DNA of 64,000 bases from JAKAGZ01 sp963748105. Lineage in GTDB: Bacteria > Bacteroidota > Ignavibacteria > Ignavibacteriales > Ignavibacteriaceae. Within the stretch, counting starts at the first letter, position 1; each line of letters opens with the position of its first letter. Location of the stretch: contig CAVVHP010000022.1 of the NCBI GenBank assembly GCA_963748105.1, positions 44,930 through 108,929 on the forward strand, read 5' to 3'. The notes beneath the pieces were generated by a model. It was not told the origin of the DNA. It did not search any database and saw nothing but the letters and a program-made list of their open reading frames with translations. The translations under genes were made by a program, and so were the position numbers. Positions 27,173-36,225 of the stretch are shown here, in pieces.

Positions 27173-27919
27173 CTATTTTTTATTTAAGAAATTATCAAGT
27201 CCTTTTTTAAAGTCTTCAGTTGAGCGGCTAATAGTATTCAACCTTATACAATAGTCAACTGCTTCATTTACATTAAGATTAGAAATTGAATGAATCATAT
27301 TTTTTGTATAGTGCATACTTGTAACAGAATTTTTTATGAGATTTTCTGCAAGGTGTATGCTTTCCGGAATTAAATCCTTTACGAAATAATTAGCAAATCC
27401 AATATCATAAGCTCTCTGACCGCTGATTATTTCACCTGTGAGCAAGAGTTGTTTAGCAATTCCCTCCCCTACTCTTTTCATAAGAAATAATGAAACAATA
27501 GCAGGCAAAAAACCAATTTTTACTTCCGAATAACCAAACTTTGATTTTTCGTTCGCGACTACAAGATCACAAACGCTGGCAAGCCCACACCCACCGGCTA
27601 TTGCTGCGCCATTAACCGCGGCTATTGTCGGTTTTGAGAAATTGTAAATCTGCAAAAACATTTCAGCCAGACTTTCTGAGTCTTTTTCATTTTCCGTAAC
27701 TGAAAATATTTCCAGATCTTTTAAGTATGCAAGATCGGCACCGGCGCAAAAACTTTTGCCTTCACCAGTAATGATAAGCACTTTAACCTCATCATCATTC
27801 TCGGCTTCGTATAATTTTTCTTTTAATGATTTGACGAGGTCCGGATGAAGTGAATTTCTTTTATCCGGCCGGTTTAATGCCATAAATCCAATACTGTTAT
27901 CTTTTGAATATTTTATCAT
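27173..27919 (-). CDS. Enoyl-CoA hydratase/isomerase family protein
   Basis: A crotonase-fold protein of 248 aa, started at ATG 27919, which has CAGGAA seven bases upstream; an in-frame TTG farther out is less likely. The oxyanion-hole segments are visible as GKSFCAGADLAYLKDL and AAVNGAAIAGGCGLASVCDL, followed by FGYSEVKIGFLPAIVS. The second catalytic Glu position of the hydratases (EVKIGFLPA) reads as in hydratase/methylglutaconyl-type members, but the substrate cannot be settled. It may act in beta-oxidation with the acyl-CoA dehydrogenase at 36226, or in branched-chain amino-acid degradation. Confidence 0.88.
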   Translation of the reverse strand: MIKYSKDNSIGFMALNRPDKRNSLHPDLVKSLKEKLYEAENDDEVKVLIITGEGKSFCAGADLAYLKDLEIFSVTENEKDSESLAEMFLQIYNFSKPTIAAVNGAAIAGGCGLASVCDLVVANEKSKFGYSEVKIGFLPAIVSLFLMKRVGEGIAKQLLLTGEIISGQRAYDIGFANYFVKDLIPESIHLAENLIKNSVTSMHYTKNMIHSISNLNVNEAVDYCIRLNTISRSTEDFKKGLDNFLNKK

Positions 27920-27950
27920 TTTAGTTTCCTGCAAATATTGGAATTATATT

Positions 27951-28559
27951 CTACTTCGTAAAATAATGAATTATCAGGTACATTTGTAAATATGTAGAGA
28001 AAAAACCCAGCATCGCTCCTGCAATTACCTGGCTCAGATTGTGGAGATTAAGTTTTACCCTGGCCCACCCAATCGATATTAAAATGATAGAAAAGAATAA
28101 TCCCACCGGCCCGAGGACATATGTAATAGCAGCCAGCGGTCCTCCTGCACCCATAGTATGAGCGCTGATTTTCCATTTCCTGTTTATAATAAAAATAAAA
28201 AATGTATTTGAGATATAACAAAACCAGAATGCAATCGTGATGATATTCACTTTTGCAAATATTAATAAAAGTAAACCTCCGATATAAAAAAATATTGCAA
28301 CAAGGTAAGGCAATTCTCTTTCCTCCTTAACGGAGGCTTCATTATCACCGAGTTTACCTTTTTTACGTAAATAGAAAAAAAACATAACGTGAAAGGCAAA
28401 TCCAAATGTGTATGCTGCAATAAGGGTTACAGTAAATTGTAAGCCTGAATTTTCAAGTGCGAAGGCAAAATATGTAAATATTAAAATGGTAAAGGAAGGC
28501 GGAACAAAAAGGATAGAAACAATACGGGCAATTTTTGAAGAAGTAATAATTTTGTCCAA
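27951..28559 (-). CDS. PAP2-like membrane protein with degenerate phosphatase motifs
   Basis: A 202-aa protein with five or six hydrophobic helices. The segments ISAHTMGAGGPLAAI and GWARVKLNLHNLSQVIAGAMLG resemble motifs 2 and 3 of PAP2 phosphatases (SGH and SRxxxxxHxxxD). The histidines and Arg are kept, but the final Asp is Gln and no clear KxxxxxxRP motif is seen. It may therefore be an inactive or altered member. It starts at TTG (28559) and lies between dusB and the hydratase on the same strand. Function is unclear. Confidence 0.7.
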   Translation of the reverse strand: MDKIITSSKIARIVSILFVPPSFTILIFTYFAFALENSGLQFTVTLIAAYTFGFAFHVMFFFYLRKKGKLGDNEASVKEERELPYLVAIFFYIGGLLLLIFAKVNIITIAFWFCYISNTFFIFIINRKWKISAHTMGAGGPLAAITYVLGPVGLFFSIILISIGWARVKLNLHNLSQVIAGAMLGFFSTYLQMYLIIHYFTK

Positions 28560-28582
28560 ACTTAATTATGAATGTTCAAGAA

Positions 28583-29569
28583 TTAAACTGCAACCTGAAA
28601 ATTTGTAAGATATTCCAGGTAATTTAAAAGAATCTCTTCTATTTCATCGTATTCTGTTGGAACCATCAATGCTTTTCTAATTTCGGAAACATTATGAAGA
28701 CCTTTCAAATATCCTGTATAAAATTTTCTGTGCTCCAGTATAGCTCTTCTTTTACCTTTCACCTTAATAGCGAGTTCAAGGTGACGCAAACAGGTATTAA
28801 TTCTCATTTTTTCATCAATTACGGTTGATATTCTGCCGGCTTCCATTAATTCCTTTGCTTCCTTAAATATCCAGGGATTTCCAATCGCGCCGCGGGCAAT
28901 CATAACTGCGTCTGCCCCTGTTTCATCGAATGCTCTTTTAACATCCTTAGCGGTTAACACATTTCCGTTAAGTCCGACAGGAATGTTTACAACTTCCTTA
29001 ATTCTGGGTATCCAACTCCAGTCAGCCTCTCCTTTATGTCCCATGTTACGCGTCCTGCAATGCACTGTCAATGCTTTTACACCAACGTCTTCAAGTCTAT
29101 TAGCTACTTCAAGAATTTTTATATTGTTGTTGTCAACACCCAGCCTTGTTTTAACGGTTACCGGTAGCGAAACATGATCTATAACTTCTTTAACCAGCTT
29201 CTGCATATAAGCCGGATCTTTTAGCAAACCTGCCCCGGCTCCTTGCCCAAATACACCTTTGACCCAGCACCCTGCGTTAATATCAATAAGATCCGGCTGT
29301 TTCTCCTCAGCGTATTTTGCAGCACCAACCATAGATTCAATACCGCTTCCATAGATCTGAATGCCGACAGGTCTTTCTTCTTCAATAATCTCTAATTTCT
29401 TGTGTGTCTTTTCCGTTTTACGTACTAATCCTTCAGAGTTTACAAATTCAGTGAAAACCACATCTGCCCCAAGCTCCCTGCAAATCAAACGAAAGGAAAT
29501 ATCTGTCACATCTTCCATAGGAGCAAGTAATACCGCTTTTTCTTTTTCTATTTTTCCTACTTTGAACAT
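28583..29569 (-). CDS. dusB: tRNA-dihydrouridine synthase, DusB type
   Basis: Reduces uridines in the tRNA D loop with FMN and NADPH. The 328-aa protein starts MFKVGKIEKEKAVLLAPMED and has the catalytic-Cys region DINAGCWVKGVFGQGAGAGL, VTVKTRLGVDN, LTVHCRTRNMGHKGEADW and the FMN-phosphate site GNVLTAKDVKRAFDETGADAV region. Catalytic Cys and the Arg/His ligands are in place. One unusual point is Trp after the catalytic Cys, where Pro is the rule (GCP). Confidence 0.94.
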   Translation of the reverse strand: MFKVGKIEKEKAVLLAPMEDVTDISFRLICRELGADVVFTEFVNSEGLVRKTEKTHKKLEIIEEERPVGIQIYGSGIESMVGAAKYAEEKQPDLIDINAGCWVKGVFGQGAGAGLLKDPAYMQKLVKEVIDHVSLPVTVKTRLGVDNNNIKILEVANRLEDVGVKALTVHCRTRNMGHKGEADWSWIPRIKEVVNIPVGLNGNVLTAKDVKRAFDETGADAVMIARGAIGNPWIFKEAKELMEAGRISTVIDEKMRINTCLRHLELAIKVKGKRRAILEHRKFYTGYLKGLHNVSEIRKALMVPTEYDEIEEILLNYLEYLTNFQVAV

Positions 29570-29639
29570 ACTAGTATTTTAGTTTTCTCCACTTAAAATA
29601 AAAATTATTATCGAGAAATAATAAGCAATTTGTTAAACC

Positions 29640-30827
29640 TTAAGTTGCTGCCAGTTTAAGTTTCTTTGGGATATAAAAGAAGCTGGCACCAACAATAAAC
29701 AATAAGAATATTCCGCCGGTTAAAAATGGCCACTGGTAACCCAGGTACTGGAATGCAAATCCTCCCCAAAAAGGACCGAGAACGCGCGCAAGCGACGACA
29801 TTGATTGATTTGTCCCCAGTGTTATACCCTGTTCAGTATCAGGGGCTATAGTTGAAATCATGCTCAATATTGTTGGTTGTAAAATTCCGCCGCCAATTGA
29901 CATTAATGAAACAATAATTGCTAAACCTGCAAAATTGCCCCCGTAAGGAATCAATCCAAGTCCAAGCATCATGGCCAAAGAACCAAATTTTAACAGATTT
30001 TTCTGATCCATGTATTTTGCAATATATTTCAGAAGTCCTCCCTGAACAATAGCGGACACAAGTCCAAGGATACCGTACATTAAACCATTCTGCATGTCAG
30101 TAAAATGATAGTGTTCGTAGCCAATCAAGGCAAATGTACCGTAAATGTTCGCCATCGCAAATGTTTGGATGAAAAACAATACTATCAGCATACCTACATT
30201 CGGATGAGTAAATACTTTTTTAAGAGCAGTGATATCCAGAATTTTACGTTTTACTTCTTCAAGCTTATTGAAATTTAAATTTGATTCAGGGAGGAAAAAT
30301 ACCGTTGTCAAAAATGCAATAAATGAAAAAGCGGCTGCTCCAAATCCTGTAATCTCGTACCCATACTTTGAAAGCAACCCACCTATTAGAGGTCCAAAAA
30401 CAAATCCCAAACCAAATGCTGCACCTATCATCCCCATGCCGTGGGAACGATCTTTTTTGGTAGTGATATCTGCAATGTAGGCCATTGCAACGCTAACGCT
30501 GCTTCCACCTATGCCTCCTACTACCCTGGATATAATTAGTAACGTAAATGAATTTGTATATGCAAAGATTACATAACCAATAGCATTAAGTAAAAGGCTT
30601 AAAGTTATTAATGGTTTTCTGCCATACTTGTCAGATAGTTTGCCGAATAAGGGATTAAAAATAAATTGCATAAACGAATAAACTGCCAACACAATTCCGA
30701 TTGCAGTTTCATCCATATGAAGTTTAACCGTTGCAAAAGTTGGAAGTATTGGAATTAATATACCAAACCCAAGCAGATCGATAAAAACTGTAAGAAATAT
30801 TAGAGTAAGGGCTTTTTTGTTTTTCAC
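29640..30827 (-). CDS. MFS transporter of the TetA/multidrug-efflux type
   Basis: A 395-aa, 12-helix major facilitator protein. Signature A is seen in the helix 2-3 loop (FGKLSDKYGRKPLITLSL) and motif C in helix 5 (GAAFGLGFVFGPLIGGLL), which marks drug:proton antiporters of the 12-TMS TetA-like class. The N-terminus LIFLTVFIDLLGFGILIPIL matches that group. Its substrate cannot be told from the sequence. It is monocistronic on the minus strand; the 285 bases between it and the CapA gene hold no other gene. Confidence 0.9.
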   Translation of the reverse strand: MKNKKALTLIFLTVFIDLLGFGILIPILPTFATVKLHMDETAIGIVLAVYSFMQFIFNPLFGKLSDKYGRKPLITLSLLLNAIGYVIFAYTNSFTLLIISRVVGGIGGSSVSVAMAYIADITTKKDRSHGMGMIGAAFGLGFVFGPLIGGLLSKYGYEITGFGAAAFSFIAFLTTVFFLPESNLNFNKLEEVKRKILDITALKKVFTHPNVGMLIVLFFIQTFAMANIYGTFALIGYEHYHFTDMQNGLMYGILGLVSAIVQGGLLKYIAKYMDQKNLLKFGSLAMMLGLGLIPYGGNFAGLAIIVSLMSIGGGILQPTILSMISTIAPDTEQGITLGTNQSMSSLARVLGPFWGGFAFQYLGYQWPFLTGGIFLLFIVGASFFYIPKKLKLAAT

Positions 30828-31111
30828 TTATATCACCAATTCTTTTTTGACTGATTCACCGAATTCATTAGTCATGACACAATTTGTATCCGAGAATAAA
30901 ATCAAAAATAAACCATAAATATATGAAGTTTTAATGATTTAACCGATTATGAAAAGAAAGAATTCCCAGGCTTTCAAATAATCTAATACATAATATTTGT
31001 TCAATAGGTTCCATTTTTGCTGGATTTTTTAAATCTGGCAGTATTGTGAATATAGAACTACGTGGTGGCAGGAGAATCAGAATGAATAAGTCAAAAATAA
31101 ATGTAATAATT

Positions 31112-32257
31112 CTATTTTGAGTTTAACCTCTTGCTGGTTATATATTTTAATAATATTTGTCGTGTATCGCTGAAGGCTTGTACCATCTCATTAAAATCTT
31201 TCTTTGATAAATAATTCATTACATCATCGGTGTAATAGTATTGAGAAGGAATTATGACAAATTCATTGCCATAGTTTGTCTTTCCCTTAAAAACCCAGGT
31301 TGGTATGAAGTCAATTTTGGAAATTCTGGATTTACCTGTTGTAAAATTTTTCTGAATTGCCAAAGTTAAAATAACCCCGGCATCAGAATATCTCCATCTC
31401 TGGTTTGAAAAGAAATTTCCCATTGAGTAAGCTACAAATCCACTGTCAAGAGACAAATTATCCGATTGGAAATATTTTAACGGTTGAATTGCATGGGGAT
31501 GTCCACCTATGATAATATCAGCTCCGTATTTTTCAAGGCTGTCTACAACATTCTTTTCATATTTATCCGGTTCCCTTAAATATTCTGTACCGTAATGAAG
31601 ATGAACAAGCACAAGATCGCTGCCGGACATTTTAGCTTTTAATACATCATTTTTTATTTGAGCAAAATTTATCAGGTTAATGAGATATGGTTTGCCTTTG
31701 GGAATCTTCTGACCGTTTGTGCCATAAGAATATGCAAGAAAAGCAATTTTAATTCCTTCAATATCAATTATCCTTAATGAATCTCTATCATTTTCTGAAA
31801 TATATGTACCATTATAATTTATCCCATTTTCGTTTAGAATTTTAATTGTCCTGAGAACACCTTTTTCTGATTTATCAAGCGCATGGTTATTAGCAGTAGT
31901 AAGCAAATCAAATCCAGCATTTTTTAAGGCGCTGATATAAGAATCCGGAGCGTTAAAACGTGGATAACCTGAATATTTTTTATCTTTTCCTGCAGTTACA
32001 GTTTCAAGATTACCAAATGTAAAATCTGAAGAAGATAAATATTTTTTTACAAGACGATAAACCGGGTTAAAATCAAAACTATCTGCTTCCACCTGTGAAT
32101 ACTCAAACTGAACAGAGTGGCACATAAGATCGCCAACAACAGATATATTTGCTGTTACAGTTGCATCCTGTGCCCAAATAAGATTTGAGAAACCACCGGG
32201 AAACAATAAAATAAAAAATGTTAACGTTATTTTTAAATTAGAAATTTTCAATTGCAC
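31112..32257 (-). CDS. CapA-family (PGA_cap) metallophosphatase-like exported protein
   Basis: A 381-aa protein with a signal peptide (about 10-29, LTFFILLFPGGFSNLIWAQ), starting at GTG 32257 or the nearby TTG. The calcineurin-like CapA core has SVVGDLMCHSVQ, FTFGNLETVTAG, TTANNHALDKSEKGV, LVHLHYGTEY and DIIIGGHPHAIQPL. CapA-type proteins are involved in poly-gamma-glutamate capsule synthesis or export in Bacillus, but homologues occur widely without capB/C; none is seen here. So an envelope or polysaccharide-related phosphatase role is the safer view. Confidence 0.88.
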   Translation of the reverse strand: MQLKISNLKITLTFFILLFPGGFSNLIWAQDATVTANISVVGDLMCHSVQFEYSQVEADSFDFNPVYRLVKKYLSSSDFTFGNLETVTAGKDKKYSGYPRFNAPDSYISALKNAGFDLLTTANNHALDKSEKGVLRTIKILNENGINYNGTYISENDRDSLRIIDIEGIKIAFLAYSYGTNGQKIPKGKPYLINLINFAQIKNDVLKAKMSGSDLVLVHLHYGTEYLREPDKYEKNVVDSLEKYGADIIIGGHPHAIQPLKYFQSDNLSLDSGFVAYSMGNFFSNQRWRYSDAGVILTLAIQKNFTTGKSRISKIDFIPTWVFKGKTNYGNEFVIIPSQYYYTDDVMNYLSKKDFNEMVQAFSDTRQILLKYITSKRLNSK

Positions 32258-32268
32258 TTAATATAAAA

Positions 32269-32297
32269 AAGGCTGAAGACAATTTATCTTCAGCCTT
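32269..32297 (-). terminator. Rho-independent terminator after the Hc1 gene
   Basis: An 11-bp perfect stem (AAGGCTGAAGA/TCTTCAGCCTT) with a 7-base loop, followed on the minus strand by a run of six T. It lies about 30 bases after the Hc1-like stop and just before the CapA start. Confidence 0.88.
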
Positions 32298-32325
32298 ATT
32301 AGAAAACTCGAACTAATGCTTGAGA

Positions 32326-32523
32326 TTAATTAGCTGTTTTTTCAGCTTTTCTCTGAGCTTTAACTTCCTGAATATTCTTACGAACTTCCTGGCATTGTTT
32401 TCTCAGTTCACTTAGCCCCTTGCGCAAACGAGTTCCTGCAGCTGCCTGACCTTTAATATAAAATTTCTCGAAATCATGTTCGAGATTTTTTACAGCCTGT
32501 GTTAGTTCTTCGAAATGGTTCAT
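32326..32523 (-). CDS. Histone H1-like protein, Hc1 family
   Basis: A 65-aa basic protein matching the small bacterial Hc1-like family: NLEHDFEKFYIKGQAAAGTR followed by LRKGLSELRKQCQEVRKNIQE and a Lys/Arg/Ala-rich tail. The AAGTRxRKxLxELxK block is the core of the family in Bacteroidota and Chlamydiae. It is expected to bind DNA or nucleoid. The AGGAGG-type ribosome-binding site just upstream of ATG 32523 is strong. It has its own strong terminator and lies after the Fe-S oxidoreductase gene, 33 bases downstream of its stop. Confidence 0.82.
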   Translation of the reverse strand: MNHFEELTQAVKNLEHDFEKFYIKGQAAAGTRLRKGLSELRKQCQEVRKNIQEVKAQRKAEKTAN

Positions 32524-32556
32524 TGATACCTCCTGATGTTGGTTGAAAGTTATAAA

Positions 32557-34569
32557 TTATTTAGAATTTTCCAGAACTATCTCTGCAATATCTTTTACTG
32601 CAACTTCTTCTGATTTTTCAAAGTGTTTAACACCATCAGTCATCATAGTCATGCAGAAAGGACACGCGGACGCAATTGTTTCTGCACCAGTTCCTATGGC
32701 CTCTTTTGTTCTTTCCTCATTTATTCTTCCGCCCTCTTCATCTTCAAGGAACATTCTTCCGCCTCCTGCTCCGCAGCAGAATCCTTTACTTTTATTCCTA
32801 TCCATTTCCACCAGTTCCATATCACTTACTTTACTTAAAGATTCTCTTGGAGCATCATATTCAGAGTTGTATCTTCCAAGATAACAGGAATCATGATAAG
32901 TTACCTTACCTTTTTTGCTTTCGGCAGAATTTTCTTTTAATTCAATTTTGCCTTCATTTAACATTTGGTCAATCATTTGAGAGTGATGATAAACTTCAAA
33001 ATTTCCGCCGAACTGTTTGTATTCATTTTTTATTGAATGGAAACAATGAGGACAGGCGGTAACAATTTTTTTCACTCCATAGCTATTTAGCTTCTCAACA
33101 TTTTCCATCATCATTGTTTGCGCAAGATATTCATTGCCCAGTCTTCTGGCTGTATCACCGTTACATTTTTCTTCTGTACCGAGAATTCTGAAGTCTATGT
33201 TGGCTTTTTGCATTAATTTTGCAAAAGATTTCGTAACATTCTGATAACGGCTATCGAATGATCCGGCACAACCAACCCAGAATAAAATTTCACCATTAGG
33301 ATCTTCTGCCATAGTTTTAATATTCATACCCTCAGCCCAGTTTGCTCTGTCCTGCTGATTAAATACCCAGGGAGTAAAGTTCGTTTCAATGCTCTTAAAT
33401 ACATTGTTCAGGCCTGATGGGAATTGCGATTCAGTCAATACAAGATCTCTTCTCATATCAACAATTGAATCGACGTGTTCTATCATTACAGGGCATTCCT
33501 GCACACAGGCCATACAAGTTGTACACTGCCAAAGTACTTTATCGGAGATATAATCGTGCACAAGTGTTTTTTCAAATTCAGGCCCTTCCGTAACTACCAT
33601 CAGCCAATAAATGGCGCTTTATCCTTTGTTCTCTTCCTGATATTTACAATAATATCTCGTGGAGAAAGTGATTTTCCAACATTGTTGGCCGGACAAACTG
33701 ACGTACATCTTCCACATTCCGTACAGGAATATCCGTCCATTATTTGTTTCCAGGAAAGGTGCTCAATATCTGCTGCGCCAAATACTTCAATATTTTCATC
33801 TTCCAGATCCAAAGGTTTTAAAGTATTTCTAATCGGATCAAGATTTGCAAAAAATGTATTCGGAATAGATGTTATTACGTGCAGATGCTTTGAATACGGC
33901 AGGAAATTCATAAATCCTAAAACCACTACAACATGCATCCACCAGAACAATTGATAATTAAATGCAGCAGCACTGCTTCCTGCATTATAAAATAATGGAC
34001 TGAGGAAAGCTGAAACAGGCCTTATTTCGTAGCCTCCCAAGTACAAAATTATGCTTTGCGATCATAGCAGTATTTTCTCCAAGCATCGAAATACAAACAA
34101 GCATAATAAGAATTAGAATAAATGTAGCATCAAGCTTAGCATGCCTTCCGTAATCCAGTCTGGGAATTTTCTGTATATATCTCCGGTATAGAGCATAGAG
34201 ACTCGCAATAATTACTATTACCGAAAAAACGTCCTGAACAATTGTAATTACAGAGTAAACAGGCCCAAGAAAAGATAAGCTGAAAGGTGCATAAAATCCT
34301 TGTATAAGGGCTTCTAAAACAGCTAGAATGAAAATAAGGAATCCCCAGAAAATAAGCAGATGGACTGTACCTGCAACCGGATCGCGTAATAATTTTTTCT
34401 GGGCGAATGCAATAGTCCAGACTCTTTTTAACCGCTCCCCTATTTTGTCAAAACGATTGTCCTTCTTTTTTGCCACCATCATATGCCTGTAGAGATTTCT
34501 GCAACTCCAGATAAACAGGCCGGATGAAAACACAAAAAAGATTAAGAAAATAATATTTTTTAATTCCAT
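32557..34569 (-). CDS. HdrD-like membrane Fe-S oxidoreductase with NarI-type helices (two frameshifts)
   Basis: Read as one gene of about 670 aa. A NarI-like membrane domain (ATG 34569, MELKNIIFLIFFVF) is followed by helices including WWMHVVVVLGFMNFL. A ferredoxin domain has CTECGRCTSVCP and CTTCMACVQECP. Two CCG heterodisulfide-reductase domains follow (CYLGRYNSEYD, CCGAGGGRMF, CPFCMTMMTDG). An extra G in GGG near 34036 splits the first part: without it the protein reads NFVLGGYEIRP. Near 33600 a second break occurs (TGATG); the two shifts cancel, since the span is divisible by 3. Such proteins link ETF or other donors to menaquinone, which fits acyl-CoA dehydrogenation here, though the donor is inferred. 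Confidence 0.85.
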
Positions 34570-34619
34570 AACTCCCACTGCAAGAATAAAATATTTTCAA
34601 ATAATTGATACAATTAACT

Positions 34620-35207
34620 TTATTCAGGTAGTTTTGAATGTTTTTTTGATACTCCGAAATAAATACTTGCACTGGCAAAAACTTTCACAACTTCCCAAAG
34701 TAAGAATACAATCGCGCCTGTTTCCAATGCTTTTACAATGTTTCCAAGATAAAATACCCCGAGGTATAAAGAACCAACGAGGAGGATAACAATGTCTGCA
34801 AGAAACATTGAAACAACAAAATTGACATAACTTTTATTTTTTTCAATTAGGTATCCGGCAATAAATGCTGCAAGAGGATAAGACAATAAATAGCCGCCTG
34901 TAGGTCCAAAAAGTCTGGCAAACCCGATAGCAGTGTCAGGGATCTGGGCAAAAACAGGAAGTCCCATAATTCCCATTGTTAAGTAAGCAATCTGGCTATA
35001 AGCACCTTTTTTAGAACCCAGGAAAGCTCCTGAAAGCAGAACCATCATAGTTTGTAGTGTAAATGGAACCGGCATAACCGGGATTGTAATCTGCGCTGCT
35101 ACTGCTGTTAGAACAGAAAATGAAAAAATCCAGAATATTTCAGTAGTCTTTGATTGAATAAATAATTTCGCAATTAAGCCGCCTTTAATATTTTCTTTTG
35201 TTGCCAT
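34620..35207 (-). CDS. bioY: BioY-type biotin transporter (ECF S component)
   Basis: A 195-aa protein with six hydrophobic helices. The BioY signature is clear: ITIPVMPVPFTLQTMMVLLS, GLPVFA, LFGPTGGYLLSYPLAAFIAG, and a C-terminal helix. BioY captures biotin and works alone or with an energy-coupling EcfA/T module; no such module is seen here. Ribosome-binding site AAAGGAAA precedes the ATG at 35207. It follows the alpha/beta hydrolase gene with 15 bases between, on the same strand, so the two may be co-transcribed. I see no BirA box. Confidence 0.93.
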   Translation of the reverse strand: MATKENIKGGLIAKLFIQSKTTEIFWIFSFSVLTAVAAQITIPVMPVPFTLQTMMVLLSGAFLGSKKGAYSQIAYLTMGIMGLPVFAQIPDTAIGFARLFGPTGGYLLSYPLAAFIAGYLIEKNKSYVNFVVSMFLADIVILLVGSLYLGVFYLGNIVKALETGAIVFLLWEVVKVFASASIYFGVSKKHSKLPE

Positions 35208-35221
35208 AAATTTCCTTTAAA

Positions 35222-36055
35222 TTAATTGAAATTTCCTTTAAAGAACTCCAGTGTATTATTTAAAACTTTATCAAACTTTGAATTTGTACCTTGAAACGGA
35301 TGAGCAATATCAAACGTATGGCCAGCCGCCGGTATCTTTACAAGTTTAGTTAAATCCTTATTTGACCATTCATAAAGTTTTTCACCTTCTTTCAAAGGAA
35401 CAGCAAGATCCTGTTCTCCGTGAATTATCAGGAATGGTCTGTTTAATTTCTTAATCCCCTTTTCAATATTCAGTAAATCATTTTTGTTCTTTTCAAGGTC
35501 TTCGAGTAATGAAATATTTAACCTCATAACCTGTTTGGTCCGGGAATTCATTACTTCAAAAACACCTTTTTTTCTCCAGTTTTCCTTTTGTCTATCTGAA
35601 TACCTGTCAAATGTAGAAACTGAAGACCAAACCGCTAACGCGCCAATTTCGTTTTTCTGCTTTGCGGTGAGAATTGAGATTGCCCCTCCACGGCTGTGCC
35701 CAATTAATCCAATCTTCCTGTTTTCTGTTATACCGAAAAATCCATTTAAATAAGCATCAATCAATTGAGATAGTTCTTCTATTTCTAATGAAAACGTATT
35801 TTCGGCAAATTTATCCAGTTCTGTAAATTTAGTCGGATTTTCGCCAATGCCGTTATGTGAAAAATTAAATGTAAGAACAAAAAAACCTTTGTCTGAAAGA
35901 AATTTTCCTATGAATGGTCCAAATCCCCAATCTTTAAAACCTTTGAAACCATGTACTAAAATTAAGCAGGGCGCATTGCTAATATTATCAATTCCATATG
36001 CGGTAATCTTTAGCGAATCGTTGCGAGTGGTGCTGAATACAAAATTATTGCTCAT
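35222..36055 (-). CDS. Alpha/beta hydrolase (dienelactone hydrolase/peptidase-like)
   Basis: A 277-aa serine hydrolase. The oxyanion turn is in ILVHGFKGFKDWGFGP, the nucleophile in IGLIGHSRGGAISIL, the acid probably in LIIHGEQDLAVPL, and the His in PAAGHTFDIAHPF. The N-terminal NDSLKITAYG strand and the GFKDWGF segment are typical of a family of uncharacterised hydrolases in Bacteroidota. Substrate unknown. It is divergent from the acyl-CoA dehydrogenase gene, with a 170-base shared upstream region. Confidence 0.85.
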   Translation of the reverse strand: MSNNFVFSTTRNDSLKITAYGIDNISNAPCLILVHGFKGFKDWGFGPFIGKFLSDKGFFVLTFNFSHNGIGENPTKFTELDKFAENTFSLEIEELSQLIDAYLNGFFGITENRKIGLIGHSRGGAISILTAKQKNEIGALAVWSSVSTFDRYSDRQKENWRKKGVFEVMNSRTKQVMRLNISLLEDLEKNKNDLLNIEKGIKKLNRPFLIIHGEQDLAVPLKEGEKLYEWSNKDLTKLVKIPAAGHTFDIAHPFQGTNSKFDKVLNNTLEFFKGNFN

Positions 36056-36225
36056 TATGACGAAATATGCCTATTCTAATGAGAAAAGTCAAGAAAATCG
36101 TTATTTAAGAGCATTTTAAATTTGCCTTCAAAATTCATTTTTTTTAATGTTTTAACAACGAATCTCAATATATTGTGTTAATTTGCCTGCGTTATTTTTT
36201 CAATTCAAATAATCGGAACTAATAA

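Noticed and set aside
31090..31120. A 12-codon frame after a strong AGGAG site (MNKSKINVIILF)
   Set aside because: Too short and overlaps the end of the CapA gene on the other strand; no relative is visible.
33560..33640. Treating the HdrD-like protein as separate coupled genes joined by TGATG
   Set aside because: The combined span is a multiple of three only if both breaks are indels that cancel, and no ribosome-binding site lies before the second ATG; a single gene fits better, though two coupled genes remain possible for this second break.
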